A stretch of DNA of 64,000 bases from the NCBI GenBank assembly GCA_023512835.1, contig JAKCVP010000022.1, positions 248,001 through 312,000 of the forward strand, in the 5' to 3' direction. Shown here piece after piece: positions 11,364-21,500 of this stretch (positions within the stretch are counted from its first letter, which is position 1; each line of letters starts with the position of its first letter). Source of the stretch: Taxillus chinensis (taxonomy: Eukaryota; Streptophyta; Magnoliopsida; Santalales; Loranthaceae). The notes below the pieces were generated by a model that made no database searches, was not told where the DNA came from, and was given only the letters and a program-made list of their open reading frames with translations. A program made the position numbers and the translations under genes.

Positions 11364-11880
11364 AGAGTTATACTTTATATTATATATCTAAATAGCCTAA
11401 TCGACGACGTCTAGCTAGGTAGTACCCTCTATATCCTAAACTAGGTTCTAGATAATCTCTTTAAGCTATCTATTACCTCTTTCGACGCCACCGTTCGAGT
11501 ACGGTATATAGGGCTTCGAGACTACGACGCGGATACTATACTTCTACTATATATACTACGCCTCTACCTAGAACTCGCTACTATTATTATCGTTCTATAA
11601 TATCTTTATAGGACTAAAGATAGTATACTACTAGACTAGCCTAGTAGCGACGGCTTATACTATTTTATTCTTAATTAAAAATACTATAATAAATTTAGTA
11701 TATATATCCTTAATAATATAAAGGCCGATTACGTTCCGCCTATCCGTAAGTCGAGCGGGTATTAGGAACGTTAGATCGTACTAAATCTAATTATTAAAAT
11801 AGCGACTATAATAGTATCGAAGTAGTATTCGATAAGTAGGCTAATATTAATAAAGCTAATACCTTTTATAGAGTCGATAA
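11364..11880 (-). pseudogene. Transposase (rve, DD35E) of outer element, catalytic part
   Basis: On the minus strand one frame reads as a retroviral-integrase-type core. The first Asp codon is at 11777-11775 (YDLTF), the second at 11591-11589 (NDNNSEF), and Glu at 11483-11481 (GGVERGNR). The spacing is D-x61-D-x35-E, with a SKPYIPYSNGGVER stretch where KRBA2-like integrases have their P-x-x-Q/N-G-x-VER motif. Every in-frame stop seen is TAA or TAG, as expected if CAA, CAG or TGG codons were hit by C-to-T or G-to-A changes. The frame runs up to the ATCGT duplication and resumes at 4529, so the gene was intact when the LTR element entered it. Confidence 0.8.
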
Positions 11881-12517
11881 ATCTATCTTATATAGTACTA
11901 TAATAGACTATAATAGAATATATTATACTCCTTCTAAATAGTCTTATCGCGATAGTAGCCTTTATAACGATAAAGATCTACTAAGACGTTAAAATACTTA
12001 CTCTTATAAAGTATACGCTTATACCCTAATCGACTAATATAGAAGATACCTATATCTATAAAGTCTAAAGTCTCTACTATCTTATACTATCTAAACGTCC
12101 TTTTAATCTAGTTTTAATAGTAACGCTTCTAGAGCGGCTAGTTATTAAGGTCTTAATCCTCTATTTTATCGTCTATATACTATAGAACGCTCCTAAAATA
12201 CTCTATAATCTTTTAAGGATAGCTAAAATATAGCGTAGTCTTAGATCTACTATTAATATAGAGCGTAGCTTTATACTTATTAAGTAAGGTATAGAAGCTA
12301 TAGCGAGTTTTAGTATTAAATCTAGGTACCTAGATAAGAGTAGTAGAGAGAGAGAGAACTAGATCTAAAGATAATAAAACTATATTAATAATACTACTCT
12401 AAAGACGGTATTACGCGTAGAGGTAAAGTATTTATATAGTAAAGTTATATATACCTAAGGTAGGTCCTTATCTACCTCTACTACCTACCTCGCCGCCTAC
12501 CTTGCCGCCTGATCGAG

Positions 12518-12677
12518 GGCGCGCCTTAAGGCGTATAATAGGGCGGAGGATAGATAGCGAGGCTACTAATACCTACCGAGGCGAATAACTACCTAATCGG
12601 GAAGGCGGCGACGAGGTAGAGGGCTAGCCCTCGAGTGGACACCGTGGCCCTCAGCTCAGGACCGATGGCGAGCTACA
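12518..12677 (-). repeat. Right terminal inverted repeat of outer transposon
   Basis: Reverse-complement partner of the left repeat. Bases 12518-12652 are nearly identical to 2860-2994, and 12667-12677 matches the outermost 11 bases. A degenerate copy of the last 48 bases recurs 360 bp away, inside the 87-bp miniature element. Confidence 0.85.
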
Positions 12678-12683
12678 GCCGTG
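12678..12683. repeat. Target-site duplication, right copy (GCCGTG)
   Basis: GCCGTG directly after the CTACA end of the outer element, identical to 2829-2834. Confidence 0.8.
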
Positions 12684-12951
12684 ACGCCCCTGCGCGTGTC
12701 CCGCACACTGCAATGCACGATTTCTGAGCACCATCTCAGTGAAAATCGCAGTGAGTGCCAGACAATCAGGATAGATAAATTGAGTTTATGGAAGCGGTGA
12801 TTGTTCCATTGTATCTTGCAGATCTTGTCACATGCGCCTGCCTCAGGCAATCTCTTGGGCAGAAGGGATGCTGACCGTGCTGGATGTCAATCGACCTAGG
12901 CAGAACAGAATCGATGCATGTCTTCTTGTGGCTGCACAGTACGCCGAGTTG

Positions 12952-13038
12952 TGTAGCTTGCCCAGGTGTAGCGGCGAGGCAGAAGGTAAGTTCTCGAGCG
13001 GACACTGATCCTCTGCTCAGGATCTATAGCGAGCTACA
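12952..13038. mobile_element. 87-bp miniature element of the outer transposon's family
   Basis: It starts TGTAGCTTGCC and ends CTACA. Its last 46 bases align with the right tip of the outer element (shared CTCGAG, GGACAC, GCTCAGGA, GCGAGCTACA). Flanks are GAGTTG (12946-12951) and GAGGTG (13039-13044), a 6-bp duplication with one mismatch, the same size as that of the large element. I infer a non-autonomous, internally deleted copy (MITE-like) mobilised by the same transposase. It does not look RIP-mutated. Confidence 0.6.
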
Positions 13039-13044
13039 GAGGTG

Positions 13045-13855
13045 TTCGGCTCTACTGCGGCATCACTGCTGTGCCCAGGCGTGCCGACGGACTTGCGACC
13101 AAACCTATGGCAGCGTCGAATTGGTGCAGATCGTTGCATGAGACTCATGTGCGCTGCTTTGGCCAGCTCGCACGGGAAATGACCGTAAGACGAACTGCCA
13201 ATGAACGCCCGGTATCGATGTGTGACGAGGTGGAAAGGCCAGGGTGTCTGCGGTGTCGACGGCTCGTTCAGTGGGTCAAGATATCAAGATATGGTGCCTT
13301 CTAAGACAGCTGCTCGGACAGGTACGCTCAAGAAGCCCCAACCGTTTGGACCCGTCCGTCAGGCACACTGTACCGTGCATGCAGTCAGCACACCGTTACG
13401 AACAGTGCACCGGGCCCCTTGGTGATTGATGACTAGGGGTATTGGCGTGTTTGGACAAAGGGTCTGTCAGAGCAAGTGGAGGTGTAGAGGAGGGCAAACA
13501 GGTGTATTAGTCAGATCTCCTGTACTTATACCCCCCGCCGTTGCTGAACAGGCTTCCCCTCTTTAGACCACATTCTAGACTAGATCTGAATGCAGCTCGT
13601 CCACCATCTCCAACAGAGTCTGATAAGGCTGTGAGCCTAAGAATACAGTATTGATGCCTGTGCAGACCGTGATACACGTGCATTTGGAGAAGACCTTGAT
13701 CATAGGGACATAAAATTCATAAATCATCAGTAACTATACACGAGCTTATTGCACACTTTCCGGCAGTATGACGGCCTCTCTGAGGTCTAGCTCCAGTCGA
13801 GCCTGACCATGCTTTTGGTGATGGCAGGCATGCAAAGCACTGCCATCGAATCGGT
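13045..13855. other. Non-coding stretch right of the transposons
   Basis: About 800 bases of ordinary composition. Several short frames overlap in different phases on both strands and none resembles a protein. The right part should contain the 3' end of the membrane-protein transcript. Confidence 0.5.
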
Positions 13856-15103
13856 TCAGACCACAGAAACAGTGGTCTGCACCTTGATACCATCTGATAG
13901 CTCAGCGTCATTGGCGCCGGACGGTTGATATGAGCCACCACGAGCCGAGACGCTCGAATTTTTACCTCCAAACGGGTTTCCAAAGCGTAAGTGGCGTTGC
14001 TTGTTCTGCGAGTCATCGGACCCTGTGATGTTGTTTCCGTTCTGCACAGGCTTCCTGACCACCAGTGGATCTTCTGATGTTTGATTGAGAGTAAAAAGGG
14101 AACTGAAGCCATGTTTCTTGGATTGTCTGTAAAGATGGAACGTGGAAGGAAGGCAGACGCCCACTAAACAGAATACAGGCTCAGACATAGTAAGATACCA
14201 GTTAGGCATTCCGGTATCTCTCAATAGTCAGCTGCGCGATCAAATCAGAAGGACAGCGGCCACACTTACAGCTAATGTCCGCCAAAACTCCGGCTGTATT
14301 GGCGAGGAGGAAGCCCAGCCGCGCAAAAGAGAGGATCGGGGACCTGCAGCATTATCAGCAAAGAGGCCTTTCAAGGGTCTCGAAATTCTCTGACATGTAA
14401 CCAACAATGAACACTCCCATTAAAAGCAACTTTTTATCCCGCGTAATCTGAAGGCCGTGGAGGACAGGTAGCGGCAGAATGAGGATGTAGAGATCGATCA
14501 CGGCGTCGTAAATTGCTGCGAAGGTGAACCAAGCAATGTTGTTTGCGCATGTGCCCTCTGCGCTAACATCCCAAAACTTGTGCAACGGCAGGCACTGTAG
14601 CCCGAGGAAAAGAACAGATTGTATAAAGTACGATAGGACCAGGCAGTGGCCAATCCTCACAGCCAACTTGACGTAGTGCCGGCTTTCGAAGACGCGTTCG
14701 TAGAAACAGAGAGCGACAAGCTTAGGAGCAGTCAACGAGGCACTCCAGAAGAACTCGTCGACGACAAAGTACTTGAGAACGTCTCGGGCCATGTCTGGAG
14801 AGAGTGAACTGAACGGTCGACCAGCTCCATGATATGTCCAAGCGATATTAATCGCAAGGTAGGTGATTATGATTATCTGTTTGAGCAAAGCGCATGTCAA
14901 CTGAATTCGGTCCCTTATGGTAGGAAACGTCGGGTGTGTACACTCACCCATGATAGGCCGGTCAGGGCATCATCCCACCACCATCGGCGAAGACCCTTGG
15001 TGAACAGCCGAGACCAGAAGCGCAGGGCAGAGAAGGCTGTGACTATGACAATGCAAACGCCAGAGTAGGCTGCATATTGGGGGCCCAAATTCGGCACGGC
15101 CAT
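13856..15103 (-). CDS. PTH11/SAT4-type seven-helix membrane protein (fungal rhodopsin-domain family)
   Basis: Four exons on the minus strand: 15103-14948, 14900-14395, 14343-14270 and 14217-13856, 365 residues. Introns are 47, 51 and 52 bp. The protein begins MAVPNLGPQYAAYSG. It has the RLFTKGLRRWWWDDAL loop with the paired acidic residues of the family, then a YHGAG motif, a Cys-containing stretch (FLGLQCLPLHKFWD), and NWYLTMSEPVFCLVGVCLP in the last helix. A soluble polar tail of about 100 residues follows. Such proteins sit in the plasma membrane. Some PTH11 members sense surfaces, but most have no known function. The donor of intron 2 (GTCAGA) is weak, so that junction is less sure. An upstream in-frame ATG at 15154 is possible. 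It shares a 443-bp divergent promoter region with the PKS. Confidence 0.82.
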
Positions 15104-15546
15104 GGCGGTCAAGCAGCGCCTTGAATGAGCGTGCGTCGGCGTCAGACAATCCAAGAGAGAACTTCACTTCGAAGGTGGGAGCGGCCGGATCATAACCACA
15201 GGGGACCATCGATTCCACCAACAAGCGTTGGCCCCCGGAACTAGAAACGCCAAACCCGCCGTCGTATCACTTGCGCGCGGTCTTGACAATGGACCACCAG
15301 TACGGCGGATGGGATCGACGGTCACATGCGACACCCGCAAATCAGCGCCTCTCCTGGCTGACTGGACAAGCTCCGAGCGCGGATCCCCAATATGATGACG
15401 AGAATGTCTGCGCTGCAGTGCAGAGCACTCCAACGCCAAGCTTCGAACTTCAAACATCATCATGTCTTCTCTTGCTCCCATCGATGCAGTTTACGAGACG
15501 CGTTGCAGATCTTTCGATTCATTCACACCAGCAAAGTACCGCGAAT
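15104..15546. promoter_or_regulatory. Shared intergenic region, membrane protein / PKS
   Basis: 443 bases between two divergent starts, so both promoters must lie here. A short frame in phase with the first PKS exon is open from 15271, but PKS homology begins only at [10 protein letters not shown], so I set the start at 15547. I did not identify a convincing transcription-factor palindrome. Confidence 0.5.
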
Positions 15547-18500
15547 ATGGAAGAAGACCCGATAGCCGTCATTGGTATGGCGTGCAAACTGCCAGGAGAT
15601 GTCTCCTGCCCTGAGGACCTCTGGGACCTTATGTGCTCAGGCCGAAGTGCTGTCACCGACGTTCCTTCCGAGAGATATAACGTCGATGCGTTCTACCATC
15701 CAGATGCGACGAGACTGGACTCGGTGATTTGAAGCTGAGGCTGTCAATAGCAGGATCGTGCTAACAATGCTTAGCTGAGTACGAAGCGAGCACACTTCAT
15801 CACAGAGGATATTGGCACCTTTGATACTCATTTCTTTGGAGTTTCGCCGGCAGAAGCAACGTCCATGGATCCTCAGCAACGAAAACTCCTGGAAACAACG
15901 TATCACGCGTTAGAGAATGGTCAGTATCGGCGGTCAGAGCATCATGAATGCTCACTGATATTGATTAGCTGGCCTAACAATCAACGGGATTGCTGCGTCA
16001 CAGACATCGGTCTTCATCGGCACATTTGGCACCCGTGAATATGACTTGATATCAACACGTTACATGCAGACGATCCCCAAGCACCACGCACTCGGAACTG
16101 GTGTGGCTTTGCTATCCAATCGCATCAGCCACTTCTTTGATCTCAGGGGGCCAAGTATCACCATCGACACTGCGTGTTCTAGTAGTCTTTACGCCCTTCA
16201 TCTTGCCTGCCAAAGTCTGACTAGTGGCGAGAGCGATGCTAGCATCGTTGGCGGCTCTAATGTAATCTTAACGGCGGATGGCTTCACAATGTCTCTTTCC
16301 AACGGTGGATTCCTCTCTCCGTCAGGAACCTCACGCAGCTTTGACGAGAGTGCGGATGGCTATGGCCGAGGCGAGGGCTTCGGGGTAGTGATACTCAAGC
16401 GTCTTTCCAAAGCAATCAAAGATGGTGATATGGTACGATCTGTGATAAGGTCTATCGCTGTCAATAACGATGGGAAGACGCCCAGCCTCACACAGCCCAG
16501 TCCAGATGCGCAAGCGAAGCTTATCAAGCATACGTATGGACTTGCGGGTATCGGCCTCTCAGACACAGCTTACGTCGAAGCTCACGGCACTGGGACCCGT
16601 GTCGGAGATCCGATTGAGGCAAATACGATTGGGAGCGTCTTCAAACGCGACAAAGGAATGCCCCTTTCCGTAGGCGCTGTCAAGTCAAATATTGGACACT
16701 TAGAGGGTGCTAGCGGGATCGCATCCCTGATCAAGACTACTCTCATGCTCGAAGAAGGAATGATACCTCCCATTGTTTGGCTGAACGCTGTCAATCCGCT
16801 CATCGAAGCTGGGAAGTACAATCTAAGAGTAAGTGCTGATTATCCATCACCTATTCTCGGCTGACGATATTGCGCCTAGTTCTCGAGGGAACTCGCCCAA
16901 TGGCCGATCCAAGGCCTCCGAAGAGCGTCGATCAATAATTTCGGATACGGCGGCGCAAATGCTCATGCAGTGCTCGATGATGCGCGTCATTATCTCGAAT
17001 CCAGAGGCCTGCCGGGGTCACATTGTACAAAGTCTTGCAAACTCATGCCACCTTCCTCTACGAGAGAGACTATCATTCAGTCCGAATCGCAATTTGTAGA
17101 CAATGAGCCTCAGTACAGGCTCATACTGCTGTCTTCAGCGGACGAGTCAGGAATTACGAGAGTCGCGCAGTCCCTGCAAAAATATTGTCGTGACCGAGTC
17201 TCGCAGAATGGGGCCAGTGTTTGTATCGATTCACTCAGTTTTACGCTTGCCAATAAGAGGACAAAGCTTCGCTGGAGATCCTTCTACTTATCGCCCAGCT
17301 ATGCCGATATCGCTGAAAACATGACACACCGTCTTACGTCCCCAGTCCGTCGCGACGAAAGAAACAGCATAGTCTTGCTATTCACTGGTCAAGGCGCCCA
17401 GTGGGAATGCATGGGCCAAGAGCTTTGGCAATACCCCATTGCGAGACAAAGCGTGCAAGCTGCCGACAAGTACCTTCGAGGCTTGGGGTGCACTTGGTCA
17501 CTCATTGGTCAGGCAGTGTATCGAGATTTGAATTTGTCTTCTAACATTACTTAGGTGCACTCATTAATGATCACGATCAGCGCATACACACCGCTCGAAT
17601 TTCTCAACCCATATGTGCTGTCCTACAAGTTGCGTTGGTCGATCTATTAAGTTCATGGGGGCTGAGACCGTCGTTCTCTCTGGGGTTCTCCTCGGGCGAA
17701 ATCGCTGCGGCATATTCGGCAGGCGCAATTAGTCGCGAGCAAGCATGGAGAATCGCGTATTGTAAGGGTTTGATCTGCGATGAACTAAGTCTCAAGCAGC
17801 ACGAGTCGCTGGGAATGATGGCAGTGGCCTGGTCGCATGACGAATGTGCTCTTCATATTACAGAGGCTGAACTCTCAGATCGCGTTTTCGTTGCCTGCTT
17901 GAACAGTCCTCGAAGCACAACGCTTGCAGGACCGATAAATGACCTTCAAGGAATCGAGCGGAACCTTGGGATTCGGGGCGTTTTCACGAAGATGCTAGAG
18001 GTCGACAATGCTTACCACTCTCCGTGGGTAAAGTCTCAAGCCGATAGGCTTGCAGAAGATCTCGGGGAGCTCGGTCAAGGTCGAGGAGGGCCCTTTGGTG
18101 CGAACATGCCCGTGCTATACTCAACAACCATCGGTGGACTGATCACGAAACCGAGCCTTGCGGACAAGGACCATTGGCGCCTTAACATGATACGCCCTGT
18201 GGACTTCAGAGGCGCCATTAAAGCCCTATACAAGGACAACATTGCACGAGATCATGAGAATCTGCTATTCATCGAGCTAGGGCCACATGCCGTACTGAAG
18301 CGACCACTGTTGGAAAATTTGGAGGATATCAGAACTTCGAGTACGACGCAGTACTTGCCCACACTACGGAGCAACAATACTCGAAGCACGTCAGTACCTG
18401 AACTGGTCGGCAATCTCTTCCTCTATGGCATTTCGCTCGATGCTTTCCACGCTGGCGGACTTATAAAAGACAGGCCGAATCTGCTCATAGACCTACCTGC

Positions 18501-21500
18501 ATATCCATTCAATCACTCTCAGCGGTTCTGGCATGATAACAGGATCTACAATAATCTTCAAAAGCGACGACACGCTCGACACGAGCTCTTGGGCACTCGT
18601 GAAGTAGACTGGAATGTTGCGGAGCCTTGTTGGAAGAATACAGTACGCATCGCCGAACAGCCTTGGGTAATGGATCATTGTGTAAGTGTGATCAGGTGAT
18701 CAAAGCAAGAAGGAAATTAATTTCAACAGGTGGATGGCGCTGTTGTTTATCCCGCCAGCGGATTCATCTTGATTGCAGTACATGCGCTTCGAGAGCTCCT
18801 ACCCAAAGACTCGGATGAAGGTGGCTATCGCTTGAGCAAGATTTCTTTCAAACGCAGCCTGCGAATCGCCAAGGAGCCTCAAGAGAGCGAGCTTCGCACA
18901 GTCCTTCGCCAACAAGAAGGGGCACTGGTCCCCGAGAATCCAGTATACGAGTTCCGCATCTTTGGGCGTACCGACGGAGATTGGTTTGAGGCTTGCAGAG
19001 GCTGTATAAAGCACGAAACCGGAAAGCCCGATAGCTTTGACGAGTCTCGGCACGCCCAGATACGTGAGCAATGCGACCAGTTCATGAGATCAAAGCTGTT
19101 GTATAAGACATTCACAACTTCGGGTTTTGGATATGGTTCTGCGTTTCAAAGTCTGCAGGATGTCCGGTTCAACGAAAAGGGCGAAGGTTCAGGACGAACC
19201 GTTACCCAGCCCAAGTCGGCTTCGGATGTTGATGGTAATCCTCATACGCAGCCAATGCTCACTCATCCAATTACTCTGGATGCCTTGTTTCAACTGGGTC
19301 TTGCAGGTTCGCTTGCAGTTGTACCTGGCAAGTTTCCACCAATGATGCCTCGATTTACCGGGAGTGTCTGGCTATCGGACTCTCTTCTGAGGCGCGACAC
19401 CATGCTGGATCTCTCCTCTCAGATAACGAGGACTGGACTGAGAGAACATGAATGGAATATAACAGGGACTGATTGCAACGGTGGAGAACCTTTGATCCTG
19501 GTGAAGGATCACCGGGCCACAGCACTTACATCTTTCTCGCAGTCTACCGCAGCTTTCGCGGCCAACACAGGTCAAGATAGCGCACCCATTCTACAATGGG
19601 CCTGGAAGCCAGATCTCAGTATGATGGACGACACAACAGTCGAATCATACCTCAACTCGCGCCTTGATAGTAGTCTATGCTTATCAGAACAACATATCAC
19701 CGAGGCAGAAAAACTAGCGATTAAGTATGGACGCACCGCCCTGAGCCGGCTGCCTGTGCATTCCATTGGATACGCACCTCTGCATATTAGACGCTACGTT
19801 CGATGGTTGCGCAATGCCATACAGTCGGCTAGCTTGAGCGAATCTCAATCGGCCTCAGTTCAAGTCACGGAGAATCCTATCACCAAGGTCGTTTCTTTGA
19901 TTGGAGAAAGGCTTCCCGAAATTTTTGACGGGACGACGAGTTCTCTACAGGTCTTGTTCGGTGGCAGTGGCGCAGACGAGTGGTATCAACATATTCTCGA
20001 TGCCCCTGGGTCATGGATCGCGGACTACTTGGATCACATCTCCCACGCAAATCCGGACATTCGAATTTGCGAGCTTGGTAGCGGGACTGGGGGTCTCACT
20101 AGCCATGTTTTGAATTCACTCACAGCAGACGTTGGAGACGGAAGGAGTCTTCTTCGCTTCTCTGAGTACGCTTTCACAGATATATCCCCTGCCTTTTTCG
20201 AAAAGGCGAAGAAACGATTTCAAGAACAATCCTCATGTATGAGGTATCAAGTCTTTGACATTTCAGTCGACGCTGGCTTACAGGGTCTCGATCTCGAGCA
20301 ATATGACATTGTCCTCGCGGGAATGGTCGTTCACGCGGCGCCGGATCTGGCGTTTGCTTTGCGCAACATCCGACAGGTCATGAAAGACGGCGCAAAGCTA
20401 ATACTTGTCGAACAGGATCCCAACGGTTTCATCGATCGTTTCGTTTCTGGTACACTAGAAGGATGGTGGGCTGGTGTCGAGACTTTTCGACCGGATTGTG
20501 CTCTTGTCAATCAGGAGCGTTGGCGCAGTCTCCTCATTGACGCAGGCTTCTCTGGAATTGACATAATTTCCGGCAAGCAGGCCGCGTCAGACCCCATCAG
20601 AGCGATGATCTCTACAGCAGTGCCAGATCAAGGCCACGTCCTACCCGATCCTCCTGTCAAGAGTCATACGGGAAGAAGACTTGGCGAAGATTTTATCGTT
20701 TTTGCCCGCTCCGCCCTCCAAGCAGCGCAAGCTATTAGCGAATGCCTGCGCTCAGAGGGTTATCGCAGTCAGGTGGTGGATCGCGTTCCAAAAGTTTCTG
20801 AAGAATATTGGAATGGAAGGACCCTGGTTTTGTTGCTTGAGCTTGACGACAGCGAAATCGAGTTTTTGTCCAACAGCGAGTTTGACTATCTGTATAAAGG
20901 ACTTGACCAGGCACGACATGTAATTTGGATTACAAGAGGAGCTGCAGCCCAGCCCAGCAAGCCACAGCTAGCAAAGGCCGAAGGAATTACAAGAAGCTTG
21001 TGCACGGAGAAAGGCACAGCAAAAGCTACGCTACTTTCTCTGGACGCGGACTGCCCAGACGAACGACTGCTGCGACACTTTGCTAGCGTCTTGCGTCGTC
21101 TTCAATCCTGTGAGCAGGAGCAAGTTGAACTGCAGTACCGGGAAGAAGGCAAACATCTTTGCGTGGGGCGTTTTGATCCTCTATACCGCGCCAACTCCAA
21201 GCTCGCGGCACTCCAACAGGAGGAAGTGAAGGTCTTCAGTTTCGACTCCCAAGAGCGGAAGCCGGACGTCGCTCTTAAGATTGGGAGTCTCGGAGCTCTC
21301 GATACCTTGAGTTTCATGGCCGGCCAAGCGCACATATCTCCTCCATCCGATGACGAAGTTGATGTAGAGATTGTGGCAGCCGCTGTTAGCATGAGAGATG
21401 TTCATATCGCCATGGGCCAAGCAGTAGCACAAGGCATTGGCAGTGAAGCTGCCGGGGTCATAGTCGCAGCAGGCTCGCGTAGCACCTTCAGTCCTGGGCA

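Larger units (their letters stand above)
2835..12677 (-). mobile_element. GINGER/KRBA2-like DNA transposon, RIP-mutated, interrupted
   Basis: The ends are 5' TGTAGCTCGCC and its reverse complement. A 15-base block inside each end does not match. Then comes a nearly identical inverted repeat (2860-2994 against 12518-12652), and GCCGTG is duplicated on both sides. Removing the nested LTR element leaves about 3 kb. On the minus strand it encodes an integrase-type (rve) transposase with D, D and E spaced 61 and 35 residues apart. Terminal inverted repeats plus an rve transposase, with TGT ends, describe the GINGER / KRBA2-like cut-and-paste group; the exact family is inference. Almost every CpA/TpG has become TpA and stop codons litter the frame, so it is dead. 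Confidence 0.8.

Noticed and set aside
2835..12677. Outer element as a Maverick/Polinton, which also has an rve integrase and inverted repeats
   Set aside because: Only about 3 kb after removing the nested element and no polymerase, ATPase or capsid-like frame; those elements are far larger.
12656..13430. Several overlapping frames beside the transposon
   Set aside because: Mutually exclusive phases, no family resemblance, some run through the transposon tip and the miniature element.
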